Positions 1 through 6,233 of a stretch of DNA of 11,542 bases are shown here, in pieces. The stretch is taken from the NCBI GenBank assembly GCA_023250775.1, contig JAHFAA010000081.1, forward strand, positions 1-11,542, written 5' to 3'. Numbering within the stretch: the first letter of the stretch is position 1; every line of letters starts with the position of its first letter. The translations under genes and the position numbers were made by a program. The DNA is from Bdellovibrionales bacterium (lineage in GTDB: Bacteria; Bdellovibrionota; Bacteriovoracia; Bacteriovoracales; Bacteriovoracaceae). A model generated the notes under the pieces. That model had not been told where the DNA came from and ran no database searches. It worked only from the letters and a program-made list of their open reading frames with translations.

Positions 1-1
1 T

Positions 2-226
2 GCTGTCGGCGTCATTTTGACCGGCATGGGAGCTGATGGTGCGCAAGGAATCAAGAAGATGAAAGAACAGGGGGCCTTGACCATTGCCCAGGATGAGGCC
101 AGTTGTATTGTCTATGGCATGCCAAAAGTCGCGGTTGAGATAGGGGCCATCGACTATATTGTTCCCTTAACCCAAGTTACACAAAAAATTCTTGAATTGA
201 TTGAAAATAAAAGGAGTGGCAAGTGA
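2..226 (+). CDS. cheB: Chemotaxis protein-glutamate methylesterase CheB, C-terminal fragment
   Basis: This is the last 74 codons of a gene that begins before the window; the frame is open from position 2. The readable part starts AVGVILTGMGADGAQG, the conserved loop of the CheB catalytic domain. The Asp in GMGAD corresponds to the third member of the Ser-His-Asp triad known from enteric CheB. It is followed by the typical segment with AQDEASCIVYGMPKVA and a C-terminal helix. CheB removes methyl groups from glutamates of chemoreceptors in the cytoplasm and so resets signalling. The N-terminal receiver domain and the catalytic Ser and His would lie upstream, so they cannot be checked. The stop codon overlaps the GTG start of the next gene (GTGA), which implies co-translation with the following response regulator and a chemotaxis-type operon upstream. 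Confidence 0.93.
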   Translation, partial: AVGVILTGMGADGAQGIKKMKEQGALTIAQDEASCIVYGMPKVAVEIGAIDYIVPLTQVTQKILELIENKRSGK

Positions 227-777
227 GTTCCAACGATTTTTCAGATAGCACAATTCTTTTTGTCGATGATGAGCAAGACATTTTGGAGTTAATGCAAGCT
301 TCTCCGATTAGTGAGGAAGTGGGTAAAACCTTAATTGCAGATCATCCCTTAAAGGCGATAGAGATAGTAAAAAATAATCCTGTGGATCTTGTTATCCTGG
401 ATATTTCGATGCCTCACATGGATGGCCTCACCCTTTTAAAAGAATTGCGTAAAATTACCCCCGGCCTTGCTTGCATCTATTTATCAGGTCATGGTGACAA
501 GCGATATGTGCAAGAGGCGTTGCGTTTAGGCGTCTATGAATTTTTGGATAAGCCTTTCGGGGTGGAATTTCTCCAGGTGCATATTCGAAAGGCCTTAGAG
601 TCTGTCTACTATGAACGCTTACTCAAGGATATTCTTGAACTTTTTGTACAGGAAAATACTTCCCTGGATTTTTCCAGATATGAGCAGTTGCCTCATACTG
701 AGAAAGACAAAATTATTCGCGCCGCTTTGGCCACGGCCAAACTAAAAATTGCCAACAAGAAAGCGAGAGCACTCTAA
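223..777 (+). CDS. Response regulator, receiver domain with short helical C-terminal extension
   Basis: A 184-aa protein. Residues 10-125 form a CheY-like receiver: acidic pair D15/D16 in VDDE, phospho-acceptor D60 in VILDISMPHMDG, the switch Ser S88 in YLSGHGD, and K110 in LDKPF. All key residues are present, so phosphorylation by a histidine kinase is expected. The remaining 60 residues are charged and probably helical. They contain no recognisable DNA-binding or enzymatic output domain, so the protein may act by protein contact. The start is GTG at 223, preceded by AGGAG six bases away inside the end of cheB. Its stop overlaps the ATG of the porin gene by one base. The placement suggests a role in the chemotaxis-type pathway encoded upstream; the cognate kinase is not in the window. 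Confidence 0.9.
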   Translation: MSSNDFSDSTILFVDDEQDILELMQASPISEEVGKTLIADHPLKAIEIVKNNPVDLVILDISMPHMDGLTLLKELRKITPGLACIYLSGHGDKRYVQEALRLGVYEFLDKPFGVEFLQVHIRKALESVYYERLLKDILELFVQENTSLDFSRYEQLPHTEKDKIIRAALATAKLKIANKKARAL

Positions 778-2006
778 TGTTACGTTCACAAATCGTTCAA
801 AGTTTTTGCTTGTTATTATTGTTCCTTTCTTCCCAGAGCTGGGGTGAGGATTCAAGGTTGACCAAAGATTGGGGAGGAGCAAGAAGCAAACTTTCAGATA
901 AAGGTGTTGATCTATGCTTGGTTTGGAAAGAAGAGGTTAATCGGAATCTCTCAGGCGGTATAAAGCAAGAGACTGTTTATTTGGATAATGTGGATTTGAA
1001 AACTTCCATTGATGGCGAAAAGCTGATCGGGCTGAAAGGGGCCAGTGCCTTTTTTTATATTCTTGCCGATCATGGCGGTGATCCCAGCAAAAATGTGGGA
1101 GATGAGCAAGGAACAAGCAATATTCAAACGACAGCCGATACCACGCGTGCCTATGAGCTATGGATTCAACAACGTTTTATAGAAGATAAGGTTTCGCTGC
1201 TTTTTGGCATGCATGATTTGAATAGTGAATTTTATGTCACAGATACCGCCGGTCTGTTTTTTAATAGTTCCTTCGGAGTAGGGCGAGAACTTTCTCAAAC
1301 TGCGGTGAATGGTCCTTCGATTTTTCCTGTGGTCGCGCCCGCCATTCGATTAAAGGTTGAGCCGGCAAAGTCTTTTTATCTACAGGTTGGGGCCTTCAAC
1401 GCGCAGTCGGGTGATCTGAAAAATCCCAAGGGGACTTACTTTCGTTACAATAAGGATGACGGCATACTCTACGTTATGGAGGCCGCGTACCTACGTGGAA
1501 ATGATGAGTCGAAACAACTATCTGGCAAATATGCCATAGGCACTTGGACCTATACCACAACCTTTGATCATCTCACTCAAAGCAATGATGGTGGTGCAAC
1601 ACCCATTAAGGCCTCAAGTCACGGCACATATTTTTTCGCCGATCAGACTGTGCGCGATGGAATTTCCATTTTCCTCCGATACGGGGTGGCCTCGACGGAG
1701 GTCAACAACATCCACTCCGATTTTAGTACAGGCGTGGTTTTTACCGGGCCGATTCCCTCACGAGAGTGCGATCGCTTTGGCCTGGCCATGACCAAGGTTA
1801 CTACCGGAGATGAGTTTCGCGAGCAGCAGGCCGCCGGCGGGACACCCGTTGAGAAAGCGGAAACGACTTTTGAGGCCAACTATCGAATCGAACTTATTCC
1901 CGGTGTGGCGGTTCAGCCCGATCTTCAGTATGTAGTAAACCCAGGAGCAAATCCGTCTTTGAGTAACGCCCTTGTGGCGGATATGCGCGCGGAACTTAAC
2001 TTTTAA
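777..2006 (+). CDS. OprB-family carbohydrate-selective outer-membrane porin
   Basis: A 409-aa protein starting MLRSQIVQSF with a hydrophobic signal peptide (about residues 1-23, likely cut near SWG/ED). The mature N-terminus carries LTKDWGGARSKLSDKGVDL, which closely fits the OprB family opening (tryptophan, double glycine, Ala-Arg, then a Lys-Gly turn). The end reads DLQYVVNPGANPSLSNALVADMRAELNF. Its Q-Y-V-NPG pattern and terminal Phe are typical of OprB barrels and of outer-membrane insertion signals. OprB porins form beta-barrels that let sugars and other small solutes through the outer membrane; the substrate here is unknown. The ATG overlaps the stop of the response regulator (TAATG), so translation is probably coupled, an unusual pairing. 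I see no frameshift. Only 23 bases separate its stop from the converging reductase gene, with no obvious terminator hairpin. Confidence 0.85.
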   Translation: MLRSQIVQSFCLLLLFLSSQSWGEDSRLTKDWGGARSKLSDKGVDLCLVWKEEVNRNLSGGIKQETVYLDNVDLKTSIDGEKLIGLKGASAFFYILADHGGDPSKNVGDEQGTSNIQTTADTTRAYELWIQQRFIEDKVSLLFGMHDLNSEFYVTDTAGLFFNSSFGVGRELSQTAVNGPSIFPVVAPAIRLKVEPAKSFYLQVGAFNAQSGDLKNPKGTYFRYNKDDGILYVMEAAYLRGNDESKQLSGKYAIGTWTYTTTFDHLTQSNDGGATPIKASSHGTYFFADQTVRDGISIFLRYGVASTEVNNIHSDFSTGVVFTGPIPSRECDRFGLAMTKVTTGDEFREQQAAGGTPVEKAETTFEANYRIELIPGVAVQPDLQYVVNPGANPSLSNALVADMRAELNF

Positions 2007-2029
2007 GAGTCCGTTCAGTCGCCATCATT

Positions 2030-2641
2030 TCAATGGACAGAAGGTCGCCGCTCTTCCCCCTGTGTTTTCTTACTGACACGTACCTCGATCTGTTGCAAAT
2101 TAATAAAGGAGACAAAACCTTGCATATACTGTCTCAGTTGCAAAGCAATGGCCGGATCAGTAAGCTTTCCTGTGGCGTCGAAAACTTTGTCAGCATTTGA
2201 GACGTGCAAACTTTTCCCAAACCAAGGCTTTGTTCCGAGTGTTCGGAAGACAGGCAGCCAAGCTTCCTGTGCTAAGACCGTGCCAAAACTGCTGGGAGAG
2301 GCGCCCATAAGCGCAACCGGCAGACCACCAAAAACACGCTGAATATCTTTTGGCGGACGACTAAGCCAATCGATGGCATTTTTTAAAACGCCGGGAATAG
2401 AATGATTGTATTCAGGCGTAACAATGAACAGCCCGTCTGAATTGATAATCGCTTCTTTGAGTTCGACGACTCGTGGAGGAAGTCCTTCAAGGGCCTCTTT
2501 ATCCCCGTCATATAAAGGGATGTCATGAATGGTAAAAACTTGCATATCGATTTGATCTTTCATCTGGTCTTTTGCCGCATACAAAAGAGCGGTGTTATAC
2601 GAGCCTGCTCTGAGACTCCCCGATAGTCCGATAATTTTCAT
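2030..2641 (-). CDS. NADPH-dependent FMN reductase / azoreductase-type flavoprotein
   Basis: A 203-aa flavodoxin-fold protein. Residues 5-16 (GLSGSLRAGSYN) form the FMN phosphate-binding loop, and residues 75-96 hold TPEYN, S81, PG and LKNAIDWLSRP. These two blocks define the NAD(P)H-dependent FMN reductase family, which includes chromate, quinone and azo reductases. They reduce flavin or quinones in the cytoplasm with NAD(P)H. The precise substrate cannot be read from sequence. The frame is open 21 codons further upstream, but I place the start at 2641: ATG there begins the fold exactly and is preceded by AGGAGG at seven bases, whereas the longer form would add a non-conserved tail. It is separated by 109 bases from the VIT-like gene upstream on the same strand and may have its own promoter. 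The last 20 residues are basic and outside the fold. Confidence 0.9.
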   Translation of the reverse strand: MKIIGLSGSLRAGSYNTALLYAAKDQMKDQIDMQVFTIHDIPLYDGDKEALEGLPPRVVELKEAIINSDGLFIVTPEYNHSIPGVLKNAIDWLSRPPKDIQRVFGGLPVALMGASPSSFGTVLAQEAWLPVFRTLGTKPWFGKSLHVSNADKVFDATGKLTDPAIALQLRQYMQGFVSFINLQQIEVRVSKKTQGEERRPSVH

Positions 2642-2730
2642 ATTTGCCTCCTGGTCATTCTTAAGATTTAAAATAACCGCAATTTGTTTTTTTGTGAGTG
2701 ACAATTACTTCTACATCGGCCGATAACCAT

Positions 2731-2755
2731 CAAACGTCTAGGCCAAACGTCTAGG
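2731..2755. repeat. Tandem 12-bp direct repeat, period 13
   Basis: CAAACGTCTAGG occurs at 2731-2742 and again at 2744-2755. The second copy contains the stop codon (TAG on the minus strand, 2751-2753) of the VIT-like gene, so the duplication lies right behind that gene. A 10-bp palindrome ATCGGCCGAT lies just beyond it (2714-2723). This could be a small duplication or a regulatory site ahead of the reductase gene; I cannot tell which. Confidence 0.7.
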
Positions 2756-3254
2756 AAAGATGGGCGATAATAAAATGGCCGACAAGTCGACTCACGATGA
2801 TCACCGCAAGAGCGACTCCAAGGTGCTTGGCCACTTCGCTTTTTGGTGACACGTTTCGATGGTACGCAATCAGTGCGGTGAGTGTTCCAAGGAGGAGAAC
2901 ACCCCACGCAAGAACAATTGGAACCATGTAGCGCATGGGCAAAATGAGAGCGAGGATCACGAAGCTTGTTGAGACAAAAAAGCGAGTAAAAAAGTTTCCG
3001 ATAGTGGCACGAAAGGCCTTCTTCCTCTCGAGGTTCTCGGATTCTTGGTAAATGTGGATGGCCAAGGAGTCAGTCAGGTTGTCCGCAAGCGCGATAATGA
3101 GCAGACTGCTTAAGATTGCCGGGCGAGTACTCTGCCCAACATCAAGGCCCACCACAAGTCCCATGCTGGTGACGATTGCGGCCGTGCCGCCGTAGCTCAG
3201 CTTCGTCAACTTGGTCATCAGGGCCTGATAAAAATCGGAGAAATTTAGTTTCAT
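2751..3254 (-). CDS. VIT1/CCC1-like integral membrane protein
   Basis: A 167-aa, strongly hydrophobic protein with four to five membrane segments. Residues around 20-37 read YGGTAAIVTSMGLVVGLD and those around 45-70 read ILSSLLIIALADNLTDSLA followed by HIYQESE. This resembles the first helices of the VIT1/CCC1 family, where an Ala-Asp-x-x-S-x-x-x-G-x-Y-x-S-x-x-E pattern follows helix 2. Family members move ferrous iron or manganese out of the cytosol in plants, yeast and some bacteria. This version is short, lacks the cytoplasmic metal-binding insert seen in plant VIT1, and has Thr-Asp-Ser where relatives have other residues, so transport activity is uncertain. Its ATG overlaps the stop of the universal stress protein gene by one base (TAATG), so the two are almost certainly one transcript. 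The assignment is from pattern memory, with moderate confidence. Confidence 0.68.
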   Translation of the reverse strand: MKLNFSDFYQALMTKLTKLSYGGTAAIVTSMGLVVGLDVGQSTRPAILSSLLIIALADNLTDSLAIHIYQESENLERKKAFRATIGNFFTRFFVSTSFVILALILPMRYMVPIVLAWGVLLLGTLTALIAYHRNVSPKSEVAKHLGVALAVIIVSRLVGHFIIAHLS

Positions 3255-4174
3255 TATGGTATGAGATAGAAATTACAATCGTTACGCTTGATCATGTAAT
3301 GCGTAATACTGTCCAAGGAGAAATGCCCGAGAAAGTGGGAGCGAGGTGACATGATCACCAGATCCGGTGTCCTTTCTTGTAAAATTTGATTCAAGATAGG
3401 GGCGCTTTCCTCATTCAGCGTGACTTGGGCCATGTGTTCAACGTCGATTCCTTCCTTATTAAATCGAACTTCAAGCTGCTTCAGGAACTCCTCAGTTTTT
3501 TCATACAACCGTTCGGTGGTTTTATTCTGCAATTCCTCAGGTGTCAGGCCATCGGGAAATGCCTCCAGAGAGAGACCTAGAAATTCCGCATTGGCGATAC
3601 AGATGATGTGCAATTTTGATTTGAGCTTTTTAATAAGCTCGGCCGTTCTTGTTATTATTCTATCCTTGCTTCCATGATTTTCTTGCGGATTGAGCAGCAG
3701 ATAGATATTGCTAAAATGATTATCCTTTTTTTTGACAACCAAGGTTTCCTTTCCCAGATTGAAAAAAACCTTTTCCGTAAATGTATTGAAAAAAAGTCGA
3801 TAAAGTTCGCTATGATCAGAGGCGCCTACGGAAATCAAACTGAAATCGGCGTTCTTTTTTAGATTGTGAATTCCCTCGGAAACAGAACCTTCAAAAACGT
3901 CAAAGTCAAAATCTTCCTTCTTTAATAAAAGTCTTCCCAGTTGCTGCGAGATTTTTTTCAAAACCGTCAATTCAAATTCTTTGAGCCAAACTGAATCAGT
4001 CACATAACTGGTGTGAATGCTCGAAGGATGAAAGATTTTATCTATCATGGGAGAAACGATATCGACATAATACAGTTTGGGCCGCTTCCCCAATAATCTC
4101 GCCAGATGATAGGAAGTATAAACATTAGCATCAGAAGTTTCGTAAAGATCAGTACTTACAATGAATTCATTCAT
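3254..4174 (-). CDS. Tandem universal stress protein (two Usp-like domains)
   Basis: About 306 aa in two similar halves. The first (to about residue 155) runs from MNEFIVSTDLYE through FSLISVGASDHSELYRLFF to ETLVVKK. The second starts at NIYLLLNPQENHGSKDR and ends with PDLVIMSPRSHFLGHF and YLIP. Each half ends in the Usp pattern: a buried strand, a glycine/serine loop, a helix and a final strand with V-V-K or Y-L-I-P. In ATP-binding Usp proteins the loop is G-x-x-G-x(9)-G-S. Both loops here lack most of those glycines, so nucleotide binding is doubtful. Cytoplasmic Usp proteins act in stress survival. Two starts are possible: ATG at 4189 and ATG at 4174. I prefer 4174 because a GGGGG run lies eight bases upstream, Usp homology begins there, and the likely promoter would start transcription close to 4189. 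It is coupled to the downstream VIT-like gene. Confidence 0.75.
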   Translation of the reverse strand: MNEFIVSTDLYETSDANVYTSYHLARLLGKRPKLYYVDIVSPMIDKIFHPSSIHTSYVTDSVWLKEFELTVLKKISQQLGRLLLKKEDFDFDVFEGSVSEGIHNLKKNADFSLISVGASDHSELYRLFFNTFTEKVFFNLGKETLVVKKKDNHFSNIYLLLNPQENHGSKDRIITRTAELIKKLKSKLHIICIANAEFLGLSLEAFPDGLTPEELQNKTTERLYEKTEEFLKQLEVRFNKEGIDVEHMAQVTLNEESAPILNQILQERTPDLVIMSPRSHFLGHFSLDSITHYMIKRNDCNFYLIP

Positions 4175-4196
4175 ACGCAAAACCCCCATGTTTACT

Positions 4197-4225
4197 TTAT
4201 GACAACTTGGAAATTTTGAAGGTAA
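4197..4225 (-). promoter_or_regulatory. Possible promoter for the Usp/VIT pair
   Basis: On the minus strand TTACCT (4220-4225) and TCATAA (4197-4202) are separated by 17 bases. Both match sigma-70 boxes only partly. Transcription would begin around 4190, which favours the downstream ATG at 4174 as the translation start. Prediction only. Confidence 0.3.
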
Positions 4226-4229
4226 CTGC

Positions 4230-4271
4230 GGATGCTGAGAGGAATGATTGACATCATTTCTGCCAGCATCC
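4230..4271. terminator. Strong hairpin between the 77-aa gene and the Usp gene
   Basis: GGATGCTG (4230-4237) pairs with CAGCATCC (4264-4271). After a two-base internal mismatch the stem continues for nine pairs (including one G-T) to the four-base loop TGAC at 4249-4252. It lies nine bases after the stop of the upstream minus-strand gene (4281). No clear U-run follows on either strand, so it could be a weak terminator, an mRNA-stabilising structure or a protein-binding palindrome. The structure itself is clear; the function is inferred. Confidence 0.5.
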
Positions 4272-4280
4272 TCCGCGAAA

Positions 4281-4514
4281 TTACTTTTGCTTCTTGTCTG
4301 TTATTCGTTCCACGGTTTGTTGATAAAGGGCAAACAAATAGATTCCACCAAGGGCGCGTGTTACATCGACAACAGCTCCGGCCACTGATGCAACGTTTTT
4401 GAGAGTGCTGGTTTTTTTAATCGGTGCCATCACTTGATTAAGGCCTCGTTTGACTGGGAGGGGGGCAGACTTAAGAGTCATGTGGCGACGAGATTCGTTT
4501 GAATTAATGGCCAT
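4281..4514 (-). CDS. Small protein of unknown function, 77 aa
   Basis: A 77-residue protein that I do not recognise. The N-terminal third is polar and basic (SNESRRHMTLKS, PVKRGLNQ). The centre (about residues 38-64: LKNVASVAGAVVDVTRALGG and IYLFALYQ) is hydrophobic enough for one membrane segment or an amphipathic helix. The tail ERITDKKQK is charged. The ATG at 4514 is preceded by a run of six G on the minus strand only three bases away, close for a ribosome site but the best available. A hairpin follows the stop. A start at an internal Met (4481) has no ribosome site. It could be a peripheral membrane or phasin-like small protein, but nothing supports a definite role. Confidence 0.5.
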   Translation of the reverse strand: MAINSNESRRHMTLKSAPLPVKRGLNQVMAPIKKTSTLKNVASVAGAVVDVTRALGGIYLFALYQQTVERITDKKQK

Positions 4515-4592
4515 AGACCCCCCAAAAAGCTACAATAAAAATACTTTATCTGTTTTTAGCAGTAAAAAGAAGCGAGCGTCAAGCGGTCGCGT

Positions 4593-4598
4593 TATAAT
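4593..4598 (+). promoter_or_regulatory. Perfect -10 box TATAAT ahead of the 60-aa gene
   Basis: TATAAT lies 20 bases before the ATG at 4619. The -35 position 17 bases upstream (AAGCGA) does not match the consensus. If used, the leader would be only about a dozen bases with no recognisable ribosome site. Confidence 0.35.
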
Positions 4599-4618
4599 TA
4601 CATATTGGCAATAATAGT

Positions 4619-4801
4619 ATGAGTTCAAAGACAAAATTGATTTTGATTGGTGCAGGTCTGTTGGTGGTCGGCAATTTGCCAATCATTCTCTATTCAGTGT
4701 TCGGCCCTAAAGATGGCAATCCAATCGGTCTAGGATTGCTGGCAATGGTTTCCAACCCAATCGGCATCGTAGTGCTTCTGATCGGTCTCGTTAAAAAGTA
4801 A
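4619..4801 (+). CDS. Small two-helix membrane protein, 60 aa
   Basis: A 60-residue, very hydrophobic protein. Segment one covers about residues 6-28 (KLILIGAGLLVVGNLPIILY). A short polar loop PKDGNP follows, then segment two at about 37-58 (GLGLLAMVSNP, IGIVVLLIGL), ending in KK. Two NP turns fall in or beside the helices. Such proteins usually sit in the inner membrane as a hairpin; no family or function is recognised. The ATG at 4619 has no good Shine-Dalgarno sequence, but a perfect TATAAT lies just upstream. Its stop lies one base from the stop of the converging secreted-protein gene, so the two transcripts must overlap. Coding is likely given the clean transmembrane pattern, but length alone would not prove it. 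Confidence 0.55.
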   Translation: MSSKTKLILIGAGLLVVGNLPIILYSVFGPKDGNPIGLGLLAMVSNPIGIVVLLIGLVKK

Positions 4802-4802
4802 A

Positions 4803-5090
4803 TTATTTCTGCTTGGAGTGTTTCCCGCCTTTGCGATCTTGGTGAAACTTCTGCATTGCGGCCTTGCATCCCTCAGAAATGGTAAATTCTTTCTTATGCG
4901 CTTTTTTATAGGCGTGAATGCACTTCATGAGACCTGTACCAACCTGCTCGCTGCCACATCCGGCGGTTTGAGCATCGGCAACACAGGCCTTATCAACGTC
5001 CTGAGCATCCTGACCGGTTGCGACCTTTCCCGTGGCAAAAGCTGAGGTCGTGCACATCGACAACGCCAATACGAAGATGAATGTTTTCAT
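4803..5090 (-). CDS. Secreted small four-cysteine protein (GLG1-like cysteine pattern)
   Basis: A 95-aa protein with a clear signal peptide (MKTFIFVLALSMCTTSAFA, likely cleaved after A19). The mature part has four cysteines: C36, C45, C57 and C75. They sit in C-V-A-D-A...C-G...G-T-G-L-M-K-C-I-H...I-S-E-G-C-K-A-A-M. This order resembles the cysteine-rich GLG1 repeat (a C-x-x-D start, a mid CL- or CI-type Cys after a glycine-containing stretch, and a final S-x-x-C-x-x-A), which would allow two disulfides. A basic tail (HQDRKGGKHSKQK) follows. The location should be periplasmic or extracellular; the function is unknown. The start is secure: AGGAGG lies eight bases before ATG. A weak promoter (TTAACA at 5147-5152, GATTGT at 5124-5129, 17-base spacing) may drive it. 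Confidence 0.8.
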   Translation of the reverse strand: MKTFIFVLALSMCTTSAFATGKVATGQDAQDVDKACVADAQTAGCGSEQVGTGLMKCIHAYKKAHKKEFTISEGCKAAMQKFHQDRKGGKHSKQK

Positions 5091-5234
5091 GGTGATTTCC
5101 TCCTAGCAAAATTGTGGTCGGAAACAATCCACTCGTAAAACAGATGTGTTAAGGGGCGAGCTGATAAAGACCTCTTTCTTTGAATGATAATTATCTTCGG
5201 TGGATGTCATGGTTGAGAGCGGCGTAGAGGAGTT

Positions 5235-5585
5235 TTAGAATAATGGAATCATGAAGAGTGTCACGGTGACGAGGGCAATTTGTGCAGCATAATAGACAGA
5301 CGAGTTCTTGATCGCCTGGCGACCTAAGTAAACGCTTGCGATTATTCCCAAAATAGCGCCTACGATCATGCCTATCAGTGGTGCGCCCCAATCGCTTGGG
5401 TTGGTTGAAGATTCGCCAAGTAAACCGCCACAGATCGCTCCGATATGGATGCTGGCCAGAAGAGGTGCTAGATAGCTGAAAAAATACTTTCCAGCTCGCC
5501 AGGACTTGCGGGCCACAATAGAAGATCCGAGCCAGACAAGACCGTAAATTAAAGCTGGAATGGTGGGGATTCGAAATAACGACAG
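5235..5585 (-). CDS. Small integral membrane protein with probable CTG start, 116 aa
   Basis: A hydrophobic protein with about four membrane segments: IPALIYGLVWLGSSIVA, FFSYLAPLLASIHIGAICGG, LIGMIVGAILGIIASVYLG and AAQIALVTVTLFMIPLF. Several glycines lie within the helices. No family is recognised. The frame stays open to an ATG at 5738, but that extension is translated from dispersed-repeat DNA (5643-5709) and is unlikely to be real. The best start is CTG at 5583-5585: an AAAAGGAG ribosome site (5592-5599) lies six bases upstream, and a perfect TATAAT (5604-5609) lies ahead of it. No ATG, GTG or TTG in frame fits. Alternatively the repeat insertion removed the original 5' end. The gene is separated by 144 bases from the secreted-protein gene downstream; that gap holds a GATAATTATC palindrome (5186-5195) and little else. 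Confidence 0.6.
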   Translation of the reverse strand: MSLFRIPTIPALIYGLVWLGSSIVARKSWRAGKYFFSYLAPLLASIHIGAICGGLLGESSTNPSDWGAPLIGMIVGAILGIIASVYLGRQAIKNSSVYYAAQIALVTVTLFMIPLF

Positions 5586-5642
5586 AGGATGCTCCTTTTT
5601 TAAATTATATATTATTTTAATGAAGGAAAAAAATTGCCGATT

Positions 5643-5667
5643 TTTTGCTGTGGTCGCTTCCTCGCTT
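5643..5667. repeat. 25-bp dispersed repeat, copy at the left junction
   Basis: This 25-mer (it contains GCTGTGGTCGCTTCC) is identical to 9323-9347 and differs at one base from 9102-9126, both inside the 218-bp tandem repeat. It abuts the left arm of the 40-bp inverted repeat. Its presence on both sides of the 826-codon gene, 3.5 kb apart, in direct orientation, marks a shared repetitive family. Confidence 0.85.
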
Positions 5668-5669
5668 GG

Positions 5670-5709
5670 GAAAGAGGTTCCAGGTTCCAAATCGGGATGC
5701 GGTGCGATT
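5670..5709 (+). repeat. Inverted repeat, left arm (40 bp)
   Basis: Reverse complement of 6080-6119 with only two mismatches (5701-5702 against 6087-6088); the 31 bases at 5670-5700 are perfect. The arms enclose 370 bases containing a transposase remnant. Each arm contains the internal direct repeat GGTTCCAGGTTCC. Confidence 0.88.
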
Positions 5710-5783
5710 GCAAATCTGAAAAAAATGAAAAATTTCAATTACGTCTTTGTGACAAAGTTTTAGTCTCACTTTATATTGCCCCC

Positions 5784-5858
5784 ATGCCTAGGTCACATAC
5801 GATTCGGACATCTCTTTACCCCTACCATGTCGTCGCTCGATCACACAACAAGAGTTAG
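5784..5858 (+). pseudogene. REP-associated / IS200-like transposase, N-terminal remnant
   Basis: The frame starting at ATG 5784 reads MPRSHTIRTSLYPYHVVARS then HNKS and stops. The pattern M-P-R-x-x-x-I-R-x-x-x-x-P-Y-H-V-x-A-R-x-N-N-K is the typical opening of REP-associated tyrosine transposases (the Y1 or IS200-like family), in which the first histidine-containing strand follows. The catalytic HUH motif and tyrosine that should come later are absent; the reading frame ends after 24 codons and unrelated sequence follows. The identification is from family knowledge and only 24 residues support it. Confidence 0.6.
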
Positions 5859-6034
5859 AAAGACCGGAATTTTCCTATGGGCGCGACGACAATTCTCGAA
5901 AAGTAATTTGGCCAGCGATCATTCATCCAGACATTACCGAAGCTGAAGCGCTTTTGGATGAATTCATGCCCACGATGGAAGAGTTGGACAAGCGATCTTC
6001 TAGCGATTATAGCAATCAGCTTCCACTTTTTTGA
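5792..6034 (+). pseudogene. Unidentified coding remnant, C-terminal piece ending QLPLF
   Basis: A frame different from the transposase remnant stays open from 5792 to the TGA at 6032-6034. From about 5840 it reads like protein: ITQQELERPEFSYGRDD, NSRKVIWPAIIHPDITEAEA, LLDEFMPTMEELDKRSSSDY, SNQLPLF. The composition is balanced and acidic-helical and it ends in a double stop. There is no in-frame start codon before the late Met, so it looks like the 3' end of a gene whose 5' part was lost. The family is not recognised. Confidence 0.4.
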
Positions 6035-6079
6035 TGATCAATTAAAATTTAGGATTTATTTGTTAAAGAACCTACCTAA

Positions 6080-6119
6080 AATCGCAATGCATCCCGATTT
6101 GGAACCTGGAACCTCTTTC
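6080..6119 (-). repeat. Inverted repeat, right arm (40 bp)
   Basis: Partner of 5670-5709. Immediately afterwards the last 14 bases of the arm region (TGGAACCTCTTTCA) are repeated in tandem at 6120-6133. The remaining gap to 6270 holds no gene that I can support. Confidence 0.88.
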
Positions 6120-6233
6120 ATGGAACCTCTTTCAGTTGTCCTTACCTTTAAGGAAACTTCTGGCTCGCTAGAACTCGGGAAATTACCCCAATGTCAAAAT
6201 GTTACATATTTTCGGGTACTGATAGTCGTAAAT

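Noticed and set aside
1643..1879. Open frames antisense to and overlapping the porin gene
   Set aside because: Shadows of the GC-rich porin coding sequence without ribosome sites.
5186..5195. GATAATTATC palindrome as a possible Fur box
   Set aside because: Only a 10-bp core matches; the longer Fur consensus is not met and it is about 100 bases from the nearest start codon.
5586..5738. N-terminal extension (ATG 5738) of the minus-strand membrane protein
   Set aside because: It is translated from dispersed-repeat DNA; the HPDLEPGTSF string reappears from the other repeat arm at 6089-6119, so it reflects the repeat and not a protein domain.
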